Source of the DNA: Sediminihabitans luteus
GTDB taxonomy: Bacteria; Actinomycetota; Actinomycetes; Actinomycetales; Cellulomonadaceae
Assembly (NCBI RefSeq): GCF_002797595.1
Contig: NZ_PGFE01000003.1
Coordinates: 337,925-401,924, forward strand
Length of the DNA: 64,000 nt
Reading direction: 5' to 3'
Position 1 is the first letter of the stretch, and each line of letters begins with the position of its first letter. The notes under the pieces are model-generated. The model did no database searches and was not told the DNA's origin. It worked only from the letters and a program-made list of their open reading frames with translations. The position numbers and the translations under genes were made by a program. Shown here one piece after another: positions 35,524 to 44,055 of the stretch.

Positions 35524-37133
35524 CGGGCACGCGGACCGTCCTGGTCGTCGACGACACCGACGCCCACCGCTACGTGATGTGCGCGTGGCTGCGGGCGGCA
35601 GGGTTCGACGTGCTCGAGGCCTCGACCGGGACGGCGGCGATCGAGCTCGCGGTCGCGACGATCGACGTCGTCGTGCTCGACATCAACCTGCCCGACGTCC
35701 CCGGTCCGGCGGTGCGCGACGCGATCAAGCGGGACCCGGCGACGGCACACGTGCCGGTGCTGCACGTGTCCGCGACCGCGATCGACGCCGCGGCGCGCAC
35801 CGCGGGCCTCGAGGGCGGCGCCGACGCCTACCTGCCCGAGCCGCTCGACCGCGAGGAGTTCGTCGCGACGGTCCGCGCGCTGTGCCGCACCCACGACGCC
35901 CAGCGCGGGGCGGGTCGCACCGCACGGCGGTTCGAGGCGCTCACCGCGTCGCTCGTCCCGCTGCACGAGGCCAGGACGCCCGAGGAGGTCGTCGACCGCG
36001 CCGCGCGCGGGGCCGCGACGGTGCTCGGCACCGCGGTCGTGGCGATGGTGGTGGTCGACCACCAGACGGTGCTGCGCACGGTGTGCGCGCACGCCGACGG
36101 ACCGCTCGTGCGCGGCCGCGGCACGACACCCGTCCCGCCCCCCGGTTCGCCCTCCGCGACCGACGCCACCGGCCCGACGTCGGCCGTGTTCGCCGCGTCC
36201 GAGCTGCCCGCGCCCTGGCGTCCGCTGCTGGCCGAGGCGGGCGTCGCGGACGGCGCCTGGTGGACCGTGTGGCTGCGCGACGGCGACGGCACGCTCCTGG
36301 GCGGCCTCGGCGTGCGGCTCGACGCGGCGGGCTGCACGCCAACCCCCGAGGAGCGCGACGCGGTCGAGCGCTTCACGGACGCGACCGTGGTGGCCCTCGC
36401 CAACCTGCGCACGTTCGCCGAGGAGCAGCGGCTCGCGCGCGCCCTGCAGCGCACCTTCCTGCCCGACGGGCTGACGGTCCGGGGCGCGGTCGAGGTCTCG
36501 GCCCGCTACGCGGCGTCCGACGAGCGGCTCGACGTCGGGGGCGACTTCTACGACGCGTTCGACCTGCCCGACGGCCGGGTCGCCGTCGTCATCGGGGACG
36601 TGCAGGGCCACTCCCTGCGGGCCGCGTCGGTCATGGCGGAGGTCCGCCTGTACCTGCGCGCGTACCTGCGCGAGGGGCACGCCACGGGCCGCGCCCTCGA
36701 CCTGGTCAACGAGTCCCTGCGCGAGGACCACCCCGAGCTCGTGACGGCCTGCGTCTGCGTGCTCGACCCGGAGACTGGTCGGGCCGAGATCTCGGACGCG
36801 GGCCACCTCCCGGCCCTCCTCGTGCGCGCGGACGGCGGTGTGACGGTCGCGAAGGCGCCCGGTCGACTGCTCGGCCTGCCACGACCCGACGAGCGGTCGG
36901 TGCACGAGGACGTCCTGGGCGAGCACGACGCGCTCGTGCTCGTGACCGACGGCCTGGTCGAGCGACGGGACCGCTCGCTGCGCGAGGGCCTCGACCTGCT
37001 GATGGACGTCGCGCGCGGCGTCGCGACGCTGACCCCCGACGAGGCCTGCGCGTACCTCATCGGCGCGTTCGAGGACGCCGGGGTCGAGGACGACGTCGCC
37101 GTCGTGGTCGCGCGCCGCACGACGTCACGCTGA
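35520..37133 (+). CDS. REC-GAF-PP2C response regulator phosphatase (RsbU/RsbP-like effector)
   Basis: The 537-residue protein has a receiver (VLVVDDTDAH, phospho-Asp in VVVLDINLPD, residues 1-125), a GAF domain (about 140-300) and a C-terminal SpoIIE-type PP2C domain (DVGGDFYDAFDLPDG, VVIGDVQGHS, LVTDGLVERRDR). The usual receiver Lys site reads YLPEPLD, with Glu instead of Lys, as in some phosphatase-linked receivers. It is the likely output of the operon: dephosphorylating an anti-sigma antagonist encoded elsewhere. ATG 35520 overlaps the kinase stop (ATGA). No anti-sigma or sigma gene follows. Confidence 0.88.
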   Translation: MTGTRTVLVVDDTDAHRYVMCAWLRAAGFDVLEASTGTAAIELAVATIDVVVLDINLPDVPGPAVRDAIKRDPATAHVPVLHVSATAIDAAARTAGLEGGADAYLPEPLDREEFVATVRALCRTHDAQRGAGRTARRFEALTASLVPLHEARTPEEVVDRAARGAATVLGTAVVAMVVVDHQTVLRTVCAHADGPLVRGRGTTPVPPPGSPSATDATGPTSAVFAASELPAPWRPLLAEAGVADGAWWTVWLRDGDGTLLGGLGVRLDAAGCTPTPEERDAVERFTDATVVALANLRTFAEEQRLARALQRTFLPDGLTVRGAVEVSARYAASDERLDVGGDFYDAFDLPDGRVAVVIGDVQGHSLRAASVMAEVRLYLRAYLREGHATGRALDLVNESLREDHPELVTACVCVLDPETGRAEISDAGHLPALLVRADGGVTVAKAPGRLLGLPRPDERSVHEDVLGEHDALVLVTDGLVERRDRSLREGLDLLMDVARGVATLTPDEACAYLIGAFEDAGVEDDVAVVVARRTTSR

Positions 37134-37166
37134 GCCGGCGGTCGCGCTGAGCCCGTCGCGGTGACC

Positions 37167-37607
37167 TCAGTCGAGCCAGCCCGGAGCGGTCGACATGACC
37201 ACCTCAGTCCAGAAGTCGCGCGCGTCGGCAGGTACCTCGCCGTCCGCGGGCGCGATCGCCCACACCGTGAACGGCAGCCCGTCGGCCACGCCCTCGCGCA
37301 GCACCGTGCCCTCGACCGCGGGCGCGCACTGCATCTCGGTGCCGACGCACACCGCGACCACCACGTCGTCGTCGCGCGAGAACTCGTAGTACGACACGCC
37401 CGAGGCCATGAGCGCGTCGAGCCCGACGAGCCGCTCGGGCACGGTCCCCGGGAGCACCACGAAGTGCTGCTCCGCGAACTCCTCGACCGTCTCGAGCCCG
37501 GTCACGCCGTCGAGCGCCGGGTCCTGCCCGCCGCAGCCCGAGAGCACCACCGCGGCCGCGAACGCCACGATCGAGGCGCGCGCGAGCGCCGTCCTGGTCG
37601 TCGACAT
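37167..37607 (-). CDS. Small lipoprotein of unknown function
   Basis: The 146-residue protein has a lipoprotein signal peptide with lipobox VVLSGC (Cys at about residue 24) and a mature domain of about 120 residues with two further Cys (AVCVGTEMQC) that may form a disulfide. I recognise no family. ATG 37607 follows GGAGGGGG. It converges on the end of the stressosome operon and is upstream of nothing obvious, so its role is open. Confidence 0.65.
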   Translation of the reverse strand: MSTTRTALARASIVAFAAAVVLSGCGGQDPALDGVTGLETVEEFAEQHFVVLPGTVPERLVGLDALMASGVSYYEFSRDDDVVVAVCVGTEMQCAPAVEGTVLREGVADGLPFTVWAIAPADGEVPADARDFWTEVVMSTAPGWLD

Positions 37608-37699
37608 CGTTCCCCCTCCACCGCACGGACGAGGTGTCGCCGCACAATCCGGACACATGGTCACCCGGGCCACGCACCAGGTCAAGGATCGCCACGGGG

Positions 37700-38779
37700 T
37701 CACCCCACGACGGCGCACCCCTCGCGGTCGAGCTCGACCCGCACGGCGGCGCCGTCCGCGGGGACCCGTCCCGGCGCCGCGAGCGCCACGAGGTCCCGCA
37801 CGCCCTCCCCCAGGTCGACGCGCACCGTGACCTCGGGCCGTCCGCGTCGGACGACGGAGCGGACCACGCGCGCGGACCAGCCGTCGGTTCCGGGCACGGC
37901 GCCGTCAGGAACCGCAGCGTCGTAAGGTACCGCAGCGTCGTCAGGAACCGCAGCGCCGTCAGGAACCGCAGCGCCGTGCGGAACCGCAGCGCCGTCGGGG
38001 ACCGGGTCCGCGACCCGCAGCCCGGCCGGTCCGACCGCGAGGTCGTGCCCGTCGTCCGCCACGAACGCCTGGTAGCCGAGGAACCGTGCGACGGTGCGCG
38101 TCGCGGGCGCGGCCCAGAGCGTCGCGGGCGGCGCGACCTGGAGCAGCCGGCCGGCGTCCATGACGGCGACGCGGTCGGCGACCGTGAACGCCTCGTCGTG
38201 GTCGTGCGTCACGAACACGGCGGTCGTGCCGGTCGCGAGCAGCGCGGCGCGCAGGTCGGTCGCGAGGCGTTCGCGCAGCGCGCGGTCGAGCGCCGAGAGC
38301 GGCTCGTCGAGCAGGAGCAGCCGGGGTTGCGGCGCGAGCGAGCGGGCGAGCGCGACGCGCTGCTTCTCGCCGCCCGAGAGGGTCGCGACCGACCGGTCGC
38401 CGTACCCGGCGAGGCCGACGACGTCGAGCAGGTCGCCCACGCGGGCGGCCCGTGCGGCCCGGTCGAGGCCCTGCACGCGCAGCCCGTACGCGACGTTCCC
38501 GGCGACGTCCTGGTGCGCGAAGAGCTGCCCGTCCTGGAACATGAGCCCGAACCCGCGCCGGTGCACGGGCACGCCCGCGAGGTCGTCGCCGTCCCAGCGC
38601 ACCGTCCCGCCGGCGAGCGGCTCGAGGCCCGCGACCGCGCGCAGCAGGCTCGACTTGCCGCAGCCCGAGGGGCCGAGCAGCGCGAGCACCTCGCCGCGTG
38701 CGACGTCGAGCGCGACGTCGTCGACCGCGGTCGTGCCGTCGTAGCGCACCACGGCGCCGCGGACCTCCAGCCCAGCCAT
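37700..38779 (-). CDS. thiQ: Thiamin-type ABC transporter ATPase with extended C-terminal domain
   Basis: The 359-residue protein has a complete ABC ATPase (LLGPSGCGKSSLLRAV, LSGGEKQRVALARSLA, LLLLDEPLSALD, VTHDHDEAF) and a C-terminal TOBE-like extension as in the Fe3+/spermidine/thiamin group, unlike E. coli ThiQ, which is shorter. The junction carries an in-frame 18-bp tandem repeat giving VPDGAA-like units. With the next two genes it forms a three-part importer. ATG 38779 shares its A with the permease stop (TGATG). The TPP riboswitch in front of the operon is what assigns thiamin or a precursor as substrate. Confidence 0.85.
   Translation of the reverse strand: MAGLEVRGAVVRYDGTTAVDDVALDVARGEVLALLGPSGCGKSSLLRAVAGLEPLAGGTVRWDGDDLAGVPVHRRGFGLMFQDGQLFAHQDVAGNVAYGLRVQGLDRAARAARVGDLLDVVGLAGYGDRSVATLSGGEKQRVALARSLAPQPRLLLLDEPLSALDRALRERLATDLRAALLATGTTAVFVTHDHDEAFTVADRVAVMDAGRLLQVAPPATLWAAPATRTVARFLGYQAFVADDGHDLAVGPAGLRVADPVPDGAAVPHGAAVPDGAAVPDDAAVPYDAAVPDGAVPGTDGWSARVVRSVVRRGRPEVTVRVDLGEGVRDLVALAAPGRVPADGAAVRVELDREGCAVVG
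37907..37996 (-). repeat. Five-unit 18-bp minisatellite inside the thiQ-like gene
   Basis: Five consecutive 18-bp units (for example 37943-37960 and 37961-37978, nearly identical) encode six-residue repeats of the type DGAAVP in the linker between ATPase and C-terminal domain. Being a multiple of three, changes in copy number keep the frame. Confidence 0.85.
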
Positions 38780-40479
38780 CAGAACTCTCCTGTCCGGTCG
38801 CCGCGCAGACGTTCTGCGAGCAGCATGACGGTCGCCGTGAGCAGCGCGAGCACGACGCTCGCGGCCAGGGCCATGCCGTAGTTCTCGGCCCCAGGCTTGC
38901 CGATGAGCCGGTAGATCACGACCGGCAGGGTCGCGGTGTCGGGGCGCGCGAGGAACGACGTCGCCCCGAACTCGCCGAGCGACGTCGCGAACGCGAAGCC
39001 GATCGCGAGGCCGAGCGGGGGCGCGGCGACGGGCAGGTCGACGGTGCGCAGCACGCGTCCCGGGCTCGCGCCGAGCGTCGCGGCGGCCTCGCGCAGCCGC
39101 GGGTCGATCGCCCGCAGCACGGGCAGCAGCACGCGCACGACGAGCGGGACCGCGACCACGGCCTGCGCGATCGGCACGAGGAGGCCCGACGTGCGCAGGT
39201 CGACGTCGAGCCCGAGGGGCTTGTCGAGCGTGATGAGGAACCCGAAGCCGACGGTCACGGCCGAGACGCCCAGGGGCAGCATGAACACCGAGTCGAGCAC
39301 CGCGAGCGCACGCCGGCCGGCGCGGGCGCGCGGGCGACGGGAGACGACGAGCGCGACGAGCCCGCCCACGGCGACGGCGAACAGCGTCGCGAGCGCGGCG
39401 GTGCGCAGCGAGTTCGCGGCGGCCTCCCACACGGTGACGCTGAGCGCGTTCGCACCGCCCGTGGTGCCGAGGTTGCGGTAGTTGTCGAGCCCCCAGCCGT
39501 CGGGCACCTCGAACGAGCGCACGAGCAGCGTGCCCAGCGGCAGCGCGAGCAGGCCGAGCACGACGGCCGCGGTGACCGCGAGCGGTGCGGCGTCGGTGCG
39601 CAGGTCGAGGGATCGCGCGCTCGTGCCCGAGGTCAGGTGCAGCGCGCGCTCGCGGCGCGAGCGCGCTCGGTTCGCGACGAGCAGCGCCGCGGCGACGACG
39701 ACGAGCTGCACGACGCTCAGCACGGACGCGGTGCGCAGGTCGAGGAACTGCGTGGTCTGCACGTAGATCTCGGTCTCGACCGTGCCGTAGCCGAGCGGTC
39801 CGAGGACGAGCACGATCCCGAACGCGGTCGCGCAGAACAGGAAGACGATCGACGCGGCGGACGCGATCGCGGGCGTCAGCGCCGGGAGCGTCACGGTGCG
39901 GAAGGCCCGTGCGGGCGAGGCGCCGAGCGACCGTGCGGCCTGCTCGGCGCGCGGGTCGAGGCGCTCCCACAGGCCGCCGACCGTGCGCACCACGACCGTG
40001 TAGTTGAAGAAGACCAGCGCGAGCACGATCGCCGTGAACGTCTGGTCGAGGCCGAGGAACCCGAGCGGGCCGGACGTCGCGAGCAGCGCCCGGAACGCGA
40101 CGCCCACGACGACGGTGGGGAGCACGAACGGCACGGTCACGAGGCCGCGCACGAGGGCGCGGCCGGGGAAGTCGCACCGGTACAGCACGTACGCGCCCGG
40201 GATCCCGAGCAGCACCGACGCCACGGTGCCGACCACGGCCTGCCCGAGCGTCGTGCCGATGATCCGCCAGGTGCGCGGGTCGGAGAAGACGTCGGCGAAC
40301 CCGCCGAGGTCGAGCGCGCCGTCCGCCACGAACCCGCGGGCGACGAGCGCGGCGACGGGCCACGCGAAGAAGAGGCCGAGGAACGCGAGCGGCACGACGG
40401 CCGCGAGCACCCAGCCGGTCCGCCAGGCGAGGACCCGCCCGGCGCGCGGGGCGCCGGGCAGGTGCCGTCGGGTGGTCAC
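38779..40479 (-). CDS. thiP: Thiamin-type ABC transporter permease (fused double permease)
   Basis: The 566-residue protein has about 12 hydrophobic segments and two EAA loops (EQAARSLGASPARAFRTVTL and REAAATLGASPGRVLRTVDL), so both halves of the membrane channel are in one chain, as in ThiP and FbpB. It starts at GTG 40479, four nucleotides after the binding-protein stop, and ends in a 1-nt overlap with the ATPase gene. Confidence 0.88.
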   Translation of the reverse strand: MTTRRHLPGAPRAGRVLAWRTGWVLAAVVPLAFLGLFFAWPVAALVARGFVADGALDLGGFADVFSDPRTWRIIGTTLGQAVVGTVASVLLGIPGAYVLYRCDFPGRALVRGLVTVPFVLPTVVVGVAFRALLATSGPLGFLGLDQTFTAIVLALVFFNYTVVVRTVGGLWERLDPRAEQAARSLGASPARAFRTVTLPALTPAIASAASIVFLFCATAFGIVLVLGPLGYGTVETEIYVQTTQFLDLRTASVLSVVQLVVVAAALLVANRARSRRERALHLTSGTSARSLDLRTDAAPLAVTAAVVLGLLALPLGTLLVRSFEVPDGWGLDNYRNLGTTGGANALSVTVWEAAANSLRTAALATLFAVAVGGLVALVVSRRPRARAGRRALAVLDSVFMLPLGVSAVTVGFGFLITLDKPLGLDVDLRTSGLLVPIAQAVVAVPLVVRVLLPVLRAIDPRLREAAATLGASPGRVLRTVDLPVAAPPLGLAIGFAFATSLGEFGATSFLARPDTATLPVVIYRLIGKPGAENYGMALAASVVLALLTATVMLLAERLRGDRTGEF

Positions 40480-40483
40480 GTCG

Positions 40484-41545
40484 TCAGCCGACGACCGTCG
40501 CCGTCCACGCCGTGATCCACTCGTCGCGGTGCGCGGAGATGTCGGCGGGGTCGACCTCGAACGGCGCCGGGGCGAGCGGTGCGAACTTCTCCCACTCGGC
40601 GGGCAGCGCGGCGTCGGGGTCGACGGGGTACACGTACATCTGCCCCGGCAGGTCCTCCTGGAACGCGGTCGAGGAGAGGAAGTCGACGAGCTGCTGCGCG
40701 CCCTCGGGGTTCTCGGCGCCCGCGAGCACGCCCGCGTACTCGACCTGCCGGAAACACGTGTCGAGCAGCGCGGTCGTGCTCGTCGTCGTGCCGTCATCGG
40801 ACGCGGTGAACGCGGGCGACGACGAGTACGACAGGACGAGCGGGCGGTCGCCGCCCGAGGTGGTGAAGTCGACCGAGTAGGCGTCCTCCCAGCCGTCGAC
40901 GACCTTGACGCCGTTGTCGGCGAGCGACGCCCAGTAGTCCTCCCAGCCGTCCTCGCCGAACGCGCCCACGGTCGCGACGAGGAACGCGAGGCCGGGCGAC
41001 GACGTCGCCGGGTTGGTCACCACGAGCAGGTCCGCGTACTCCGGCTTCGCGAGGTCCTCGAGGGTCGTGGGCACCGCGAGGTCGTGCTTCGCGAACCAGT
41101 CGGTGTCGGCGTTGACGCACACGTCGCCCATGTCGATCGGGGTGAGCGCGCCGTCGCCGAGCACGAGGCCCGCGGCGTCGTCCGAGAGACCCTCGGGCGT
41201 GTACGGCTCGAACACCCCGGCGTCGAGCGCGCGCGAGGCGAACGTGTTGTCGACCCCGAACACGACGTCGCCCAGCGGCGCGTCCTTGGTGAGCACGAGC
41301 TGGTTGACGAGCGCGCCGCCGTCGCCCGGCGCGACCTGCTCGACCGTGAGGCCGGACTCGGCCTCGAACGCCTCGAGCACCTCGGGCGAGACGTTGAACG
41401 AGTCGTGCGTCACGAGCGTGACGGTGTCGGACGCGCCGTCCGACGCCGCGTCCGACGCGTCGTCCGACGAGCAGGCCGTGAGGGTCAGGGCCAGGGTGGC
41501 GGCACCGGCCACCGCCGCGAGCCGGGTCGTGCTGTGCATACGCAT
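40484..41545 (-). CDS. thiB: Thiamin-type ABC transporter substrate-binding lipoprotein
   Basis: The 353-residue protein has a lipoprotein signal with lipobox TLTAC (Cys at about residue 25), an Asp/Ser linker, and a binding domain beginning TVTLVTHDSFNVSPEVL, with GDVVFGVDNTFASRAL and PIDMGDVCVNAD, which match the thiamin-binding protein TbpA/ThiB. The conserved aromatic and acidic residues that hold the pyrimidine and thiazolium were not checked one by one. ATG 41545 follows GGGAGGA. Translation is probably controlled by the upstream riboswitch. Confidence 0.88.
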   Translation of the reverse strand: MRMHSTTRLAAVAGAATLALTLTACSSDDASDAASDGASDTVTLVTHDSFNVSPEVLEAFEAESGLTVEQVAPGDGGALVNQLVLTKDAPLGDVVFGVDNTFASRALDAGVFEPYTPEGLSDDAAGLVLGDGALTPIDMGDVCVNADTDWFAKHDLAVPTTLEDLAKPEYADLLVVTNPATSSPGLAFLVATVGAFGEDGWEDYWASLADNGVKVVDGWEDAYSVDFTTSGGDRPLVLSYSSSPAFTASDDGTTTSTTALLDTCFRQVEYAGVLAGAENPEGAQQLVDFLSSTAFQEDLPGQMYVYPVDPDAALPAEWEKFAPLAPAPFEVDPADISAHRDEWITAWTATVVG

Positions 41546-41549
41546 ACGT

Positions 41550-41596
41550 CCTCCCAGGACTCAAGGAGGGGGTTCCGCACGCGGGTGCGCGTGCGG
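41550..41596 (-). promoter_or_regulatory. Expression platform between TPP riboswitch and thiB-like gene
   Basis: Two structures lie between the aptamer and the ATG: a hairpin of 8 bp (41596-41589 with 41582-41575) and a CCTCC (41569-41565) that can pair with the GGAGG of the ribosome-binding site (41554-41550). The second would hide the ribosome-binding site, so control of translation is the more likely mechanism; there is no T-run for an intrinsic terminator. Confidence 0.5.
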
Positions 41597-41610
41597 GGAC
41601 GAGAAGCCCG

Positions 41611-41694
41611 ACTTCCTCCACCGGTACTAACCGGATCAGGTTCGAGGGTCTGCGGTGGTCCGCACTCTCAGCGCCCTAGGGTGGCGCTCCCCTG
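41611..41694 (-). promoter_or_regulatory. TPP riboswitch (THI element)
   Basis: On the minus strand the conserved elements occur in order: GGGGAGC at the 5' side, GCGCTGAGAGTGCGG (the CTGAGA pyrimidine-sensing loop), ACCCTCGAACCTGATCCGG, and TTAGTACCGGTGGAGGAAG closing the aptamer. This is a textbook thiamin pyrophosphate aptamer. It sits 66 nt before the thiB-like start and should switch off the importer when TPP is plentiful. Confidence 0.95.
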
Positions 41695-41802
41695 TCGTTC
41701 AGGCCCACCCTAACCTCTCGTCGCGGTGCTCCCCGGGCGCGACCGGGTGGCGGGACGGATAGCGTGGGCGAGGCATCGACCGACCGTGGACCTGGAGGAA
41801 CA

Positions 41803-42102
41803 GTGGGCAAGAAGAAGAACGAGAACGACGTCGACCTGCCCACGAAGGTCGCGACGATCGCGCTGACCTTCGCCGCCGGGTGGATCGCGCAGAAGGCCGT
41901 CGGCCAGGTGTGGAAGCGCGCGACCGGCAACGACGCGCCGACCAACACGGACGACCCGGAGATCGGGATCGCGCAGGCGGTCGCGTTCGCCGCCGTCTCG
42001 GGTGCGGCGATGGTGCTCGCGCGGCGGCTCGCGGCCCAGCAGGCCGGCAAGCTCACGCAGCGCTACATGGGCAAGAAGGTCGACCCCGAGATCGTCGACT
42101 GA
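41803..42102 (+). CDS. Small DUF4235-type membrane protein
   Basis: The 99-residue protein has a Lys-rich start, a membrane segment (KVATIALTFAAGWIAQKAVG), a polar centre (NDAPTNTDDPEIG), a second hydrophobic helix and a Lys-rich end. This is the layout of the actinobacterial DUF4235 family, whose function is unknown. GTG 41803 follows GGAGGA at proper distance, so unlike its neighbour moeA it has a normal leader. Confidence 0.7.
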   Translation: MGKKKNENDVDLPTKVATIALTFAAGWIAQKAVGQVWKRATGNDAPTNTDDPEIGIAQAVAFAAVSGAAMVLARRLAAQQAGKLTQRYMGKKVDPEIVD

Positions 42103-42139
42103 CGTCGGCCGGGGCTCGTGCGGCCGGGGCTCGCCCCGC

Positions 42140-42145
42140 TACGGT
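42140..42145 (+). promoter_or_regulatory. -10 box TACGGT of moeA (leaderless)
   Basis: TACGGT ends 6 nt before the moeA ATG. The 18 nt from CGC to ATG (CGCTACGGTGGCCGCATG) are the same as before mogA except for one base. Confidence 0.6.
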
Positions 42146-42151
42146 GGCCGC

Positions 42152-43417
42152 ATGCCCCGACCGCGCACGACCCCGCCCCGGACGGTCGACGAGCACACCG
42201 GACGCGTGACTGCGCTCGTCGCACCGCTGCCGGTGGTAGCGCTCCCGCTCGACGACGCCGCGGGCGCCGTCCTCGCCGCACCGCTCGTCGCGCGCGCCGA
42301 CGTCCCGCCGTTCGCCAACGCCGCGATGGACGGGTACGCCGTGCGGGCGGACGACGTCCGCGCGGCCGCCCCCGGCGCCCCCGTCACGCTCCGGGTCGTG
42401 GCGGACGTCGCGGCCGGCGTCGCCCCGACGGGCGTCGTCGGCCCCGGCGAGGCCGCGCGCATCATGACCGGCGCCCCCGTGCCGGACGGCGCGGACGCCG
42501 TCGTCCCCGTCGAGGACACCTCGACCGGGACGTTCGCGCACGGACCCCTCGACCCTGCGCACGTCGAGATCCGGGTGCTGCACCCGGTGCGCCCGGGCCG
42601 GTCGCACGTGCGCGACCGCGCCGAGGACGTGGCCGCGGGCAGCACGCTCGCCGCGCCCGGCACCGTCGTCACCGCCCGGCTCGTCGCGCTCGCCGCGTCC
42701 GTCGGGCTGACGTCGCTCCCGGTGCACCGGACCCCGCACGTGACCGTGGTCTCGACCGGCAGCGAGCTGGCCGCCGTCCCCGGCCCCGGCCAGATCCCCG
42801 ACTCCAACTCGTACCTCCTGGCCGCGAGCGCCCGCGCCGCCGGCGCCGTCGTCGACCGTCGGGGAGCCGTCCCCGACACGGCCGACGCGCTCGCGGCCGC
42901 GCTCGACGCGGCGGCCTCGACGGCCGACCTCGTGGTGACCTCGGGCGGCGTCAGCGCGGGGGCGCTCGACGTGGTGCGGCACCTGCTCACGACCCACCCC
43001 GCGGCGTCCGACGCCGACGTCGCCGCGGTCGGCATGCAGCCCGGCAAGCCGCAGGTGCTGGCCCGCTGGCGCGGTGTGCCCGTGATCGCGGTGCCGGGCA
43101 ATCCCGTCGCGGCGTTCGTGTCGTCCGAGCTGTTCGTGCGGCCCGCGATCGACCGGCTGCGCGGGCTGCCGGCGGCGGCACGCGCGACGGTCACCCGGGC
43201 CGCGGGCGACTCGTGGACCTCGCCACCAGGGCGACTCCAGGTCGTGCCCGTGGTGCACGACGACGCCGAACGCGTCACTCCCGTGCGGGCGACCTCGGGC
43301 GGCTCGGGCTCGCACCGCGCCTCGGTGCTCGCGCGCGCCGACGCGCTCGCCCTCGTGCCCGAGGACGTCACGCAGGTGCGCCCGGGCGACCGGGTCGAGG
43401 TCGTGCTGCTCGACTGA
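42152..43417 (+). CDS. moeA: Molybdopterin molybdotransferase MoeA
   Basis: The 421-residue protein has the MoeA layout: N-terminal PPFANAAMDGYAVRADD, the beta-barrel part with EAARIMTGAPVPDGADAVV, the catalytic domain with VVSTGSELA, IPDSNSYLL and VTSGGVSAG, and VPGNPVAAFVS before the C-terminal barrel. It inserts molybdate into adenylylated molybdopterin, the last step of Moco synthesis. Moco is required by nitrate reductase, two subunits of which are encoded 3 kb downstream. It appears leaderless, with TACGGT 6 nt before ATG 42152. It leads a run of same-strand Moco genes. Confidence 0.94.
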   Translation: MPRPRTTPPRTVDEHTGRVTALVAPLPVVALPLDDAAGAVLAAPLVARADVPPFANAAMDGYAVRADDVRAAAPGAPVTLRVVADVAAGVAPTGVVGPGEAARIMTGAPVPDGADAVVPVEDTSTGTFAHGPLDPAHVEIRVLHPVRPGRSHVRDRAEDVAAGSTLAAPGTVVTARLVALAASVGLTSLPVHRTPHVTVVSTGSELAAVPGPGQIPDSNSYLLAASARAAGAVVDRRGAVPDTADALAAALDAAASTADLVVTSGGVSAGALDVVRHLLTTHPAASDADVAAVGMQPGKPQVLARWRGVPVIAVPGNPVAAFVSSELFVRPAIDRLRGLPAAARATVTRAAGDSWTSPPGRLQVVPVVHDDAERVTPVRATSGGSGSHRASVLARADALALVPEDVTQVRPGDRVEVVLLD

Positions 43418-43456
43418 CGCGTGCCGCTGGTGCACGCGGCCTGAGAGAGTGGACCC

Positions 43457-43933
43457 GTGAGCACCCCCTTCACCCACCTCGACGCCGCGGGCCACGCCCG
43501 GATGGTCGACGTGACCGCCAAGCAGCCCACGGTCCGCTCCGCGACAGCGACCGGCACCGTCCGGTGCGGCCCTGACGTCGTCGCAGCGCTGCGCTCGGGC
43601 GACGTGCCCAAGGGCGACGTCATGGCGGTCGCCCGGATCGCCGGGATCGCCGGCGCCAAGCGCACCGCCGAGCTGCTGCCCCTCGCGCACGTGATCGGCG
43701 TGCACGGCGCCGTGGTCGACCTCGACGTGCACGACGCCGGGGTCGCGATCACCGCGACGGTCCGCACCGCCGATCGCACGGGTGTCGAGATGGAGGCCCT
43801 GACCGCCGTCGCGGTCGCGGGCCTGGCGGTGGTCGACATGGTCAAGGGCCTCGACAAGTCCGTCGAGCTCACCGACGTGCGGCTCGAGGCCAAGACCGGC
43901 GGCAAGTCGGGCGACTGGCACCGCGAGGCCTGA
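43457..43933 (+). CDS. moaC: Cyclic pyranopterin monophosphate synthase MoaC
   Basis: The 158-residue protein matches MoaC over its full length: the opening THLDAAGHARMVDVTAKQPT, KGDVMAVARIAGIAGAKRT with the catalytic Lys, AELLPLAHVIGV, and GVEMEALTAVAVAGLAVVDM near the active site, then KGLDKS. With MoaA it turns GTP into cyclic pyranopterin monophosphate. The usual Cys in LCHP is Ala here (LAHV). moaA is not in the window. GTG 43457 has GAGAGT 6 nt before it, another probable leaderless start. Confidence 0.94.
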   Translation: MSTPFTHLDAAGHARMVDVTAKQPTVRSATATGTVRCGPDVVAALRSGDVPKGDVMAVARIAGIAGAKRTAELLPLAHVIGVHGAVVDLDVHDAGVAITATVRTADRTGVEMEALTAVAVAGLAVVDMVKGLDKSVELTDVRLEAKTGGKSGDWHREA

Positions 43934-44055
43934 GCCGCGACAGTCCGTCGCCCGGCCGGACGTCGCGCGGGGCGTGCCCTCCCGCCGCGCACGACCTCGT
44001 GGCACGATGCTCCCAAGGGGTCGTGCCCGGTCGACGCACAGCGAGGAGGAGTCCT

